NCBI GenBank assembly: GCA_964343975.1
Contig: CAYFLU010000208.1
Location: 1 to 5,408 of the forward strand
Length of the DNA: 5,408 bases
Source of the DNA: SCUN01 sp964343975
GTDB lineage: Bacteria > Acidobacteriota > Vicinamibacteria > Vicinamibacterales > SCN-69-37
Direction of reading: 5' to 3'
In this document: in pieces, positions 1 through 5,408 of the stretch
How positions within the stretch are numbered: the first letter of the stretch is position 1
Layout of the letters: every line of letters begins with the position of its first letter
Notes under the pieces: generated by a model
Told to the model about the DNA's origin: nothing
Database searches by the model: none
Seen by the model: the letters and a program-made list of their open reading frames with translations, nothing else
Translations under genes and position numbers: made by a program

Positions 1-331
1 TCTGATCGCCGAAGTCGAGCAGCTTGAAGATCTTGAAGTCGAGCGCCGGCACCGAATCTTCACGGACGTACGCCTGAATGCGCTGCAACCCGTCGGACAG
101 CACGAGGAAGTTGGCCTTGCCGAACGAGCGCATGCTCAGGATGCGCCCGGCCGCGACGGCCGGCGGCTGCGTGGCCTCGAGCGTCGGCCCATCGGTCTCG
201 CCATGCGCGGCGACGAGCGCCGACACGGTGGCCGTGCGGGGGAACTGGTTCGGGTACGGCACGACGCCGAGAGCCTTGAGCTCTTCGAGCTTCGCCTTGC
301 GCTGCGCGATCTGTTCGACTTCGCTGGACAT
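1..331 (-). CDS. lysS: Lysyl-tRNA synthetase, class II (N-terminal part, cut by window edge)
   Basis: Cytoplasmic enzyme that charges tRNA-Lys with lysine using ATP. Only the first 110 codons are present, starting at ATG 331 and running off the left edge. The visible part has the N-terminal helix with charged repeats (QRKAKLEELKALG, about residues 10-22). The OB-fold anticodon-binding domain follows from about residue 58, with the family landmarks AGR (61-63), FGKANF (70-75) and RIQAYVRED (84-92), which align well with E. coli LysS from memory. Catalytic motifs 1-3 lie outside the window, so activity cannot be judged. The start is 7 bp after the nusB stop with only a weak purine stretch before it, so translation may depend on nusB coupling. 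The identification is firm; the exact start is less so, but no better upstream start was seen. Confidence 0.93.
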   Translation of the reverse strand, partial: MSSEVEQIAQRKAKLEELKALGVVPYPNQFPRTATVSALVAAHGETDGPTLEATQPPAVAAGRILSMRSFGKANFLVLSDGLQRIQAYVREDSVPALDFKIFKLLDFGDQ

Positions 332-338
332 GTCTCGT

Positions 339-758
339 CTACGCCTGTGTGCCGCGCGCCGCGTCGAGCACGCCGTTGATGAGCTTGACGGCATCCTCCG
401 ACGTGAACGTGCGCGCGAGTTCCATTGCTTCGCTGATCACGACGGCCGGCGGCGTGTCGCGGTGATGCCGCAACTCCCACAACCCCATCCGCATGATCAT
501 CCGGTCGAGCACCGACAAGCGCTCGATGCGCCAGCCGGTCAGGTGCGGCTCGAGCGCCGCATCGAGTTCCTTCGCTTCGTTCGACGTGCCATAGACGAGC
601 GTGGACGCAAAGTGCAGGACGTCCTCCGCGGCCTTCGGATCATGCTCACGGAAATACGCGTCGAGCGCCAGCTGCGGCGTCGTCTGCCCCACTTCCCAGA
701 GGTAGAGCGCCTTCAGGGCGGCTTCGCGCGCGTGGCGGCGGGATTTCTGGGTGCTCAT
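339..758 (-). CDS. nusB: Transcription antitermination factor NusB
   Basis: A small all-helical RNA-binding protein. In the known family it binds boxA RNA together with NusE (ribosomal protein S10) and promotes antitermination and correct folding of rRNA transcripts. The 139 residues match the normal family length. Diagnostic parts are the basic N-terminus SRRHAREAALKALYLWE (6-22), the central WRIERLSVLDRMIMRMGLWE stretch (76-95), and the C-terminal ISEAMELARTF...INGVLD helices (108-132). The ATG overlaps the ribH stop in an ATGA arrangement (755-758), and lysS starts 7 bp downstream, so it sits inside a ribH-nusB-lysS transcript. The Shine-Dalgarno sequence is weak (AGG about 7 nt upstream), consistent with coupling to ribH. 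No residues look abnormal. Confidence 0.97.
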   Translation of the reverse strand: MSTQKSRRHAREAALKALYLWEVGQTTPQLALDAYFREHDPKAAEDVLHFASTLVYGTSNEAKELDAALEPHLTGWRIERLSVLDRMIMRMGLWELRHHRDTPPAVVISEAMELARTFTSEDAVKLINGVLDAARGTQA

Positions 759-1207
759 GCGCGTGCCTGCTCCGCCGCCTGATCGAGCCCCGCGTAGAGG
801 GCCGCCATCTGCAGCGCCGCCTCGGCGGCTTCACGGCCCTTGTTCGACGGACCGTCACCAGCGCGCGCCAACGCTTCCTCCGCCGTGTTCGTCGTGAGCA
901 CGCCGAAGGCGATCGGCACGCCGGTGGACTGCGCCGCGCGGGTGATGCCTTGCGCCGCGGCCTGCGCGATGTAGTCGAAATGCGCCGTCTCGCCGCGGAT
1001 CAAACAGCCGAGGCACACGACCGCCTGCCAGTCGCCGGTCTCGGCAATCCGCTGCGCGGCCTGCGGGATCTCGAACGCGCCGGGCACGCGGAAGGTGACG
1101 ATGTCCGCGTCGGCCACACCGGCCTCGCGGGCGCACGCGCGCGCGCCGGCCTCGAGCCGGTCGGTGACAAACGCGTGGTACGTGGAAACAACGAGCGCGA
1201 GCTTCAC
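755..1207 (-). CDS. ribH: 6,7-dimethyl-8-ribityllumazine synthase (GTG start)
   Basis: Condenses 5-amino-6-ribitylaminouracil with 3,4-dihydroxy-2-butanone 4-phosphate, the penultimate step of riboflavin synthesis, in the cytoplasm. The 150 residues carry the family motifs PGAFEIP (42-48), IRGETAHFDYI (70-80, with the expected catalytic histidine at 76) and NKG (122-124). The first strand, LALVVSTYH, begins almost at the initiator. The short N-terminal strand that precedes this in B. subtilis RibH is therefore missing. The usual RFN substrate motif reads TYH, and a lysine common between RAG and NKG is absent (RAGDGPSNKG). The GTG at 1207 is the only sensible start, because the enoyl-CoA hydratase stop is in the same frame 27 bp upstream. 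The C-terminus has a short alanine-rich extension. It overlaps nusB by 4 bp. The family call is firm; the substitutions are likely natural variation. Confidence 0.95.
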   Translation of the reverse strand: MKLALVVSTYHAFVTDRLEAGARACAREAGVADADIVTFRVPGAFEIPQAAQRIAETGDWQAVVCLGCLIRGETAHFDYIAQAAAQGITRAAQSTGVPIAFGVLTTNTAEEALARAGDGPSNKGREAAEAALQMAALYAGLDQAAEQARA

Positions 1208-1216
1208 TCTGATCGA

Positions 1217-1223
1217 TCCTCTC
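1217..1223 (-). promoter_or_regulatory. Ribosome binding site of ribH
   Basis: Reading the minus strand, GAGAGGA lies 9 nt before the GTG at 1207. It supports that GTG as the true start, since an in-frame stop (1232-1234) rules out anything further upstream. A GATCGATC palindrome (1211-1218) overlaps it; I see no reason to give that a function. The 24-bp gap between the enoyl-CoA hydratase and ribH holds nothing else that I recognise. Confidence 0.6.
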
Positions 1224-1231
1224 GACGCGCC

Positions 1232-2014
<783 letters not shown>

Positions 2015-2023
2015 GACCCTTCA

Positions 2024-2029
2024 ATTATA
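2024..2029 (-). promoter_or_regulatory. Candidate -10 box (TATAAT) for the enoyl-CoA hydratase gene
   Basis: The minus strand reads TATAAT exactly, in an otherwise strongly GC-rich region and in the largest gap between genes. With normal spacing, transcription would start near 2017, only about 3 nt before the ATG at 2014. That would give an almost leaderless message, which fits the lack of a well-spaced Shine-Dalgarno. No convincing -35 element is present 16-19 bp upstream (best match 2 of 6), and there is no extended -10 TG. Either the promoter is atypical or the match is chance. Confidence 0.4.
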
Positions 2030-2045
2030 GGCGCCGCACGGCGCC
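2030..2045 (-). terminator. GC hairpin in the 33-bp gap; weak terminator or operator
   Basis: Two GGCGCC arms (2030-2035 and 2040-2045) form a perfect 6-bp stem with a 4-nt loop. In the minus-strand transcript the stem begins 2 nt after the stop codon of the 57-residue protein gene. It is followed by TATAATT, which has only four U out of seven. This could be a weak intrinsic terminator ending the upstream operon. It could instead be a protein-binding palindrome abutting the candidate -10 box. GGCGCC is self-complementary and common in GC-rich DNA, so chance cannot be excluded. Confidence 0.35.
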
Positions 2046-2047
2046 CC

Positions 2048-2221
2048 CTACCGGAAGGCGACGTATTGGAGCAGACCGATGAGCAGGCCGCCGCCGAGGA
2101 GCGCGCCGAAGATCTGGGCGCCGAATTTGATCTGCTGCGCCGTCTCGTCGCGCTGGAGCGTCGCGAACACGATGCTCACGCAGGCCGCGCAGAGCGCCAT
2201 CACGCCGAGGTGCAGCATCAT
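2048..2221 (-). CDS. Small two-span membrane protein, function unknown
   Basis: A 57-residue protein that I do not recognise as a named family. Two hydrophobic stretches, about residues 3-22 and 36-55, flank a short polar loop RDETAQQIK (24-32), so it probably crosses the inner membrane twice. The second stretch is glycine-rich (GALLGGGLLIG, 39-49). Two start codons sit in tandem, ATGATG. The first (2221) overlaps the stop of the preceding membrane protein as ATGA. The second (2218) has the better spacing from GGAAG (2224-2228), 5 nt away, and would give 56 residues. Either way it is translationally coupled to its neighbour, suggesting the two proteins act together. A longer frame reading from 2386 is open, but that part lies over the neighbour and looks non-coding. 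It is the last gene of the upstream block. Confidence 0.72.
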   Translation of the reverse strand: MMLHLGVMALCAACVSIVFATLQRDETAQQIKFGAQIFGALLGGGLLIGLLQYVAFR

Positions 2222-2619
2222 GACTTCCGCCCCATGCCGAGATCGTAGACATCCAGCACCGCCAGGGCATTGAGCAGGCCGCCGGTGATGAGGAACGTGT
2301 TGCCGTATTCGTAGGTCTGCGCCGTCACGGTGCCCGCGCCCCAGCCACCGACGAGCGTGACGAGCCGATGGGCACCGATGCCCCACTCGGCCACGGCGGC
2401 GAGCCAGACGAGCGGCTCATCGCCGCCGAACGGGAAGATGCGCCCGCCAAAACCGAGCCCGCACGCGAACATCAGCGTGAGCACGAGCAGCAGCACAATC
2501 GCCTTCCGCGGCTTGCCGTAGCGTGCATGACCGAGGCCGGGCACGAGCCACGCGGCGGCACACGCCAGCGCCACGCTCGGACGATCCGGCGGCAATCCCT
2601 TCGCGGGCGTCGTGCTCAC
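2218..2619 (-). CDS. DUF6677-like multi-pass membrane protein (GTG start)
   Basis: A 133-residue hydrophobic protein of unknown function. It resembles what I remember as the DUF6677 family, seen mainly in Acidobacteria; no search was run. Hydrophobic segments lie at about 15-29, 40-58, 69-92 (weaker) and 106-124, suggesting three or four membrane spans. Between the first two is PGLGHARYGKPRKA (27-40), reminiscent of the PGLGxxYxGK turn in TM2-type small membrane proteins. The region TYEYGNTFLITGGLLNALAV (102-121) looks like a conserved family core, and the end is charged (GMGRKS). The start is GTG 2619, overlapping the adoK stop as GTGA, with GGAG 10 nt upstream. The same frame is open to 2670 over adoK, but coupling and the polar N-terminus favour 2619. 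It is coupled in turn to the 57-residue membrane protein downstream. Confidence 0.8.
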   Translation of the reverse strand: MSTTPAKGLPPDRPSVALACAAAWLVPGLGHARYGKPRKAIVLLLVLTLMFACGLGFGGRIFPFGGDEPLVWLAAVAEWGIGAHRLVTLVGGWGAGTVTAQTYEYGNTFLITGGLLNALAVLDVYDLGMGRKS

Positions 2620-3551
2620 AGCGCGAGCGCTCCGAAGTGCTGCTCGTACCGCGCCTTGAACTCCGCCCACGAGTAGCTGTGCGCCGTGCCGCCGAGGTGC
2701 TCGAGCGCGTAGGTCGCCGCCACACTCCCGAGGCGGCCGCAGACCTCATCCGACGCGCCGGCCGCGAGGCCCTTCATGAACCCGCCGCGGAACGCGTCGC
2801 CGACGCCCGTCGGATCCGCAATGCGATGCGGTGTCACCGCCGGAATGTCGATCGACCGGTCCTTGCGCATGATCGTGCAGCCATGCTCCCCCTTGGTCAC
2901 GACGAGGAGTTCCGACGAGGCGAGAATCTCGCGTTCGCCCTGCCCGGTTTTCTGCCGGATCAGCTCCATTTCGTAGTCGTTGCAGATGACCATGAAGGCG
3001 CCCTTGAGGCCGTCCGCGAGTTCGTCACCCGACATGCGCGCGCACTGCTGGCCCGGATCGAAGATGTACTTGATGCCGAGCGTGCGGCACTCCTCGGCAT
3101 ACTGCGTCATCGCGGCCGGATCATTGGGCGAAATGATCACGAGGTCGACCGTGCCGGCCGTGCGAAACGAGAGTTCCGCCGCGTGCGCCATCGCGCCCGT
3201 GTAGAACGACGCGATCTGGTTGTTGGCTTCGTCGGTGCTGCAGAAGAACGACGCCGTGAACTTGTCGGCCACGACCTTCACGAGCGACGTGTCGACGCCG
3301 GCCGCATCGAGCCAGCGGCGGTACTCATCGAAGTCCTGCCCCGCCGTGCCCATCAGATACGGCTTCTCGCCGAGGAGCGCGAGCGTGTACGCGATGTTCG
3401 GCGCGCACCCGCCACGACGCTTGTCCATCGTATCCACGAGGAAGCTGAGGCTCACCCGCTGGAAGTGCTCCGGCAGGAAGTGCTCGGTGAACTTGCCCGG
3501 AAACGACATCAGGTAGTCGTAGGCGATCGAACCAGTGACGACAGCTCTCAT
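2616..3551 (-). CDS. adoK: Adenosine kinase, PfkB/ribokinase family (AdoK-like)
   Basis: Phosphorylates adenosine to AMP with ATP in the cytoplasm, salvaging the adenosine released when S-adenosylhomocysteine is broken down. The 311 residues match M. tuberculosis AdoK from memory along most of the length: VTGSIAYDYLMSFPGKF (5-21), VSLSFLVDTMD (33-43), the glycine pair RRGGCAPNIAY (45-55), IASFYTGAM (113-121) and FDPGQQCARMSGDE (164-177). The PfkB signature DPTGVGDAFRGGF (246-258) carries the catalytic base Asp252. This is the bacterial ribokinase-like adenosine kinase type rather than the eukaryotic one. ATG 3551 overlaps the mtnP stop as ATGA. The frame is open much further upstream over mtnP, but homology begins exactly here. 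Being next to mtnP supports a nucleoside-salvage role. Another PfkB sugar substrate is possible but less likely. Confidence 0.93.
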   Translation of the reverse strand: MRAVVTGSIAYDYLMSFPGKFTEHFLPEHFQRVSLSFLVDTMDKRRGGCAPNIAYTLALLGEKPYLMGTAGQDFDEYRRWLDAAGVDTSLVKVVADKFTASFFCSTDEANNQIASFYTGAMAHAAELSFRTAGTVDLVIISPNDPAAMTQYAEECRTLGIKYIFDPGQQCARMSGDELADGLKGAFMVICNDYEMELIRQKTGQGEREILASSELLVVTKGEHGCTIMRKDRSIDIPAVTPHRIADPTGVGDAFRGGFMKGLAAGASDEVCGRLGSVAATYALEHLGGTAHSYSWAEFKARYEQHFGALAL

Positions 3552-4414
3552 TGCAGATACTTCCCGACTAGAGGGGCGAGTTTCGCCCGGGTGGCGGCCG
3601 GAATCACGTCCGGCCGGGTCATGATCGCGGTGGCCAGCGCCGAGGCGCACGGACAGCCGCGATCGATCGGCAGGCGCTCGACGGCGTTCGCGATCACCTG
3701 CTGCGCCATCTTCGCGTTCTGCGTGAGGTTCTGCACGACCATCTCCACCGTCACGGCGTCGTGGTCGGGATGCCAGCAATCGTAATCGGTCACGAGCGCG
3801 ATCGTCGTGTAGCAGATCTCCGCCTCGCGCGCGAGCTTGGCTTCCTGAAGATTCGTCATGCCGATCAGATCGAAGCCCATCATGCGGTAGGCGTTCGATT
3901 CGGCGATCGTCGAGAACTGCGGCCCTTCCATGCACACGTAGGTGCCGCCCTTGTGCACGCGCGCGCCGGCGCGCGTCGCCGCGTCGAAGGCCACCGCCGA
4001 GAGCGCGCCGCAGAACGGATGCGCAAACGCCACGTGCCCGACCAGGCCCTCGCCGAAGAACGTGCTCACGCGTCCACGCGTGCGGTCGAAGAACTGATCC
4101 GGAATCACGAGGTCGAGCGGCTTGTAGTCTTCGCGCAGGCTGCCCACGGCGCTCGCCGAGAGAATCCACTCGACGCCGAGCGTCTTCATCGCGAAGATGT
4201 TCGCCCGGAAGTTGAGCTCGGACGGCGTGAACCGGTGCCCGTGCCCGTGCCGCGCCAGAAACGCCACGCGCTGCCCGCGCAACGTCGCGAGCACGAGCGG
4301 CGCCGACGGCTCGCCGAACGGCGTCTGGATCGCGCGCTCTTCGCGATCGGTGAGTTCGGCCATGTCGTAGAGGCCGCTGCCGCCGATGATGCCGATACGG
4401 ATGGGCTCAGCCAT
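3548..4414 (-). CDS. mtnP: S-methyl-5'-thioadenosine phosphorylase
   Basis: Cleaves methylthioadenosine with phosphate to adenine and 5-methylthioribose 1-phosphate, removing an inhibitory by-product of S-adenosylmethionine use and feeding adenine and methionine salvage. The 288 residues follow human MTAP closely: IGIIGGSGLYD (7-17), LARHGHGHRFTPSELNFRAN (53-72), GSLRED (91-96), DQFFDRT (106-112), EGPQFSTIAES (163-173), GMTNLQEAKLA (185-195) and VTDYDCW (208-214). Asp210 and Asp212 in the last motif are the residues that favour a 6-amino purine base, so methylthioadenosine rather than inosine-type substrates is expected. The C-terminus has a CPC motif (254-256), like the CxC seen in some prokaryotic members. 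The ATG at 4414 has GGAG 7 nt upstream (4422-4425) and overlaps the upstream hydrolase gene by 8 bp. adoK follows with a 4-bp overlap. Confidence 0.95.
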   Translation of the reverse strand: MAEPIRIGIIGGSGLYDMAELTDREERAIQTPFGEPSAPLVLATLRGQRVAFLARHGHGHRFTPSELNFRANIFAMKTLGVEWILSASAVGSLREDYKPLDLVIPDQFFDRTRGRVSTFFGEGLVGHVAFAHPFCGALSAVAFDAATRAGARVHKGGTYVCMEGPQFSTIAESNAYRMMGFDLIGMTNLQEAKLAREAEICYTTIALVTDYDCWHPDHDAVTVEMVVQNLTQNAKMAQQVIANAVERLPIDRGCPCASALATAIMTRPDVIPAATRAKLAPLVGKYLQ

Positions 4415-5243
4415 GCACGGGCTCCACGCGCTTCTTGCCGTTCACGTCGCGGATGATGCCGGCCGGCACCGCCGGATCGTGCTCGAAGAACAGCACGTAC
4501 TCGCCGTCGATGGCCTCGCGCACGAACGTGCGTTTGAACGCGAGCGTGTCCATCGGATAGAGGTCGTAGCCCATGATCCACGGCTCGTCGACATGCGCCG
4601 ACGTCGGAATGAGGTCCGCCGTGAACACCGCGGTGCGCCCGCCACTCGTGAGCACGATCATCTCGTGATGCATCGTGTGGCCGCCGGTCCGCACCGCCCG
4701 AATTCCCGGCAGGATCTCCGTGTCGTCGTCATGAAACGTCACACGCCCGGCCTCGACGAGCGGGACGTAGTTTTCCGGGAAGTAGCTCGCGCGGTTCCGC
4801 TCGTGCGGATGCGTGGCGTCCTCATACTCGGCACGACGGATGTGGTACTGCGCGTTGGGGAACCGCGGCACCACGCGATCGCCGTCGCGCGCGGTGAAGC
4901 CGCCCGCGTGGTCGAAGTGCAGGTGCGACGCAATTACGACGTCGATGTCGGCGGCGGTGAGGCCGGCCTGGGCGAGCGACTGTGTAAGGTTCACGGTGCG
5001 GTCGAAGCCGTAGATCTCGGCGTCTTTCGCCGTCATCTTGTCGCCGCAGCCCGCGTCGATCAGGATGCGCTTGCCGTGCGCCTGCACGAGCAACGGCCGC
5101 ATGCTCATCGCGATGCGGTTCTTCTCGTCGGCCGGCGCCCGCCGCTCCCAGAGCGGCTTCGGCACCACGCCGAACATCGCGCCGCCATCGAGGCGGAAGT
5201 TGCCGTCGGTGAGTGAGGTCAGTTCGAAGTCGCCAAGCCTCAT
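4407..5243 (-). CDS. YtnP-like MBL-fold metallohydrolase (possible quorum-quenching lactonase)
   Basis: A 278-residue two-metal hydrolase of the metallo-beta-lactamase fold with no signal peptide, so probably cytoplasmic. All metal ligands are visible: SHLHFDHAGG (106-115; His107, His109, Asp111, His112), GGHTMHH (187-193; His189), TADL (208-211; Asp210) and FFEHDP (252-257; His255). The N-terminal LDGGAMFGVVPKPLWERR (18-35) followed by EKN, and PWIMGYDLYPM (221-231), resemble B. subtilis YtnP, a lactonase reported to degrade N-acyl homoserine lactones and a Streptomyces signal. Lactonase activity here is inferred from that resemblance; other esters or lactones are possible. The ATG at 5243 overlaps the epimerase stop as ATGA and has a strong GGGAGGT 5 nt upstream. 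It overlaps mtnP by 8 bp, so it belongs to the same operon. Confidence 0.85.
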   Translation of the reverse strand: MRLGDFELTSLTDGNFRLDGGAMFGVVPKPLWERRAPADEKNRIAMSMRPLLVQAHGKRILIDAGCGDKMTAKDAEIYGFDRTVNLTQSLAQAGLTAADIDVVIASHLHFDHAGGFTARDGDRVVPRFPNAQYHIRRAEYEDATHPHERNRASYFPENYVPLVEAGRVTFHDDDTEILPGIRAVRTGGHTMHHEMIVLTSGGRTAVFTADLIPTSAHVDEPWIMGYDLYPMDTLAFKRTFVREAIDGEYVLFFEHDPAVPAGIIRDVNGKKRVEPVHG

Positions 5244-5408
5244 GCGTGACCTCCCGCTGCGCCGTGCGCCGCGAGCTGCTTGATCTCGATGAGCAGGCCG
5301 CAGCCGCTCGACGGATGTATGAACGCGATGCGCGAACCGTGCGCGCCCTGACGCGGCGCCTGATCGATGAACTGCACGCCTTTCGCCATCAGCGCGGCCA
5401 TGGCCGCG
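5240..5408 (-). CDS. mce: Methylmalonyl-CoA epimerase (C-terminal part, cut by window edge)
   Basis: Interconverts (S)- and (R)-methylmalonyl-CoA, linking propionyl-CoA to succinyl-CoA through methylmalonyl-CoA mutase. Only the last 55 residues are present. They contain the family's ending, GVQFIDQAPRQGAHGSRIAF (10-29), then HPSSGCG (31-37) and LLIEIKQ (38-44). The glutamate in the last motif matches the final metal ligand of vicinal-oxygen-chelate epimerases. The N-terminal half, with the other ligands and the start, lies beyond the right edge. A generic VOC/glyoxalase protein is the alternative, but the GAHGSRIAFIHP run is characteristic of the epimerase. The TGA stop (5240-5242) overlaps the start of the MBL-fold gene, so the two are translationally coupled. 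It is the first gene of the block that is visible here. Confidence 0.85.
   Translation of the reverse strand, partial: AAMAALMAKGVQFIDQAPRQGAHGSRIAFIHPSSGCGLLIEIKQLAAHGAAGGHA
5249..5255 (-). promoter_or_regulatory. Strong ribosome binding site of the MBL-fold hydrolase
   Basis: The minus strand reads GGGAGGT, ending 5 nt before the ATG at 5243. It is the best Shine-Dalgarno match I noticed in the window and lies within the end of the epimerase gene. It confirms the hydrolase start and suggests efficient independent initiation as well as coupling. Confidence 0.65.

Noticed and set aside
11..44. Direct repeat GAAGTCGAGC (11-20 and 35-44)
   Set aside because: Both copies lie in lysS and encode the same Leu-Asp-Phe triplet 8 codons apart. 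This looks like codon-choice coincidence rather than a functional repeat.
1211..1218. GATCGATC palindrome upstream of ribH
   Set aside because: It is short, expected often by chance, and overlaps the ribosome site. No FMN riboswitch could fit in the 24-bp gap.
2523..3785. 420-codon open frame on the plus strand antisense to adoK and mtnP
   Set aside because: Arginine- and alanine-rich low-complexity translation with no recognisable domain, lying opposite two well-identified genes. Strong GC bias at third positions of the real genes keeps the opposite frame open.
3552..4169. Apparent fusion: the adoK frame stays open upstream to 4169, giving 517 codons
   Set aside because: The extra 206 residues are an arginine-rich shadow of mtnP. 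AdoK homology starts exactly at the ATG at 3551, which overlaps the mtnP stop.
4386..5216. 276-codon open frame on the plus strand antisense to the MBL-fold hydrolase
   Set aside because: The same GC-bias effect. The opposite strand has complete metal-ligand motifs and good ribosome sites; this frame has no family signature.

Overview
The window is a gene-dense, GC-rich stretch of bacterial chromosome. Every gene I can support is on the minus strand, so transcription runs from position 5408 towards 1. The neighbouring protein families and the small membrane protein resembling DUF6677 suggest an Acidobacteriota genome, perhaps Vicinamibacteria-like. That placement is an inference from remembered family distributions, not from a database search. 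There are no RNA genes, mobile elements, CRISPR arrays or long non-coding stretches. The longest gap between genes is 33 bp.

Upstream block, in transcription order (5408 to 2048): the C-terminus of a methylmalonyl-CoA epimerase; a YtnP-like metallo-beta-lactamase-fold hydrolase; an S-methyl-5'-thioadenosine phosphorylase (mtnP); a PfkB-family adenosine kinase very like mycobacterial AdoK; a 133-residue multi-pass membrane protein (DUF6677-like); and a 57-residue protein with two predicted membrane segments. Every adjacent pair overlaps by 4 or 8 bp, so the block reads as one translationally coupled operon. mtnP and adoK together clear the adenine nucleosides left by S-adenosylmethionine use: methylthioadenosine from polyamine or homoserine-lactone synthesis, and adenosine from methylation. 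The epimerase belongs to propionyl-CoA/methylmalonyl-CoA metabolism. The two membrane proteins have no known role.

A 33-bp gap (2015-2047) separates the two blocks. It holds a GC hairpin followed directly by a perfect TATAAT hexamer 9 nt before the next start codon. This may be a terminator/promoter junction producing a nearly leaderless mRNA.

Downstream block (2014 to 1): an enoyl-CoA hydratase with both catalytic glutamates, then ribH (lumazine synthase, GTG start), nusB (transcription antitermination factor) and the N-terminal third or less of lysS (class II lysyl-tRNA synthetase), which runs off the window. ribH and nusB overlap by 4 bp, and nusB and lysS are 7 bp apart. ribH-nusB is a widespread housekeeping pair.

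Most of the window is conserved housekeeping and central metabolism. The least understood parts are the coupled pair of small membrane proteins behind adoK, the YtnP-like hydrolase next to mtnP, and the compact 33-bp junction. I found no convincing evidence of a wholly new system.
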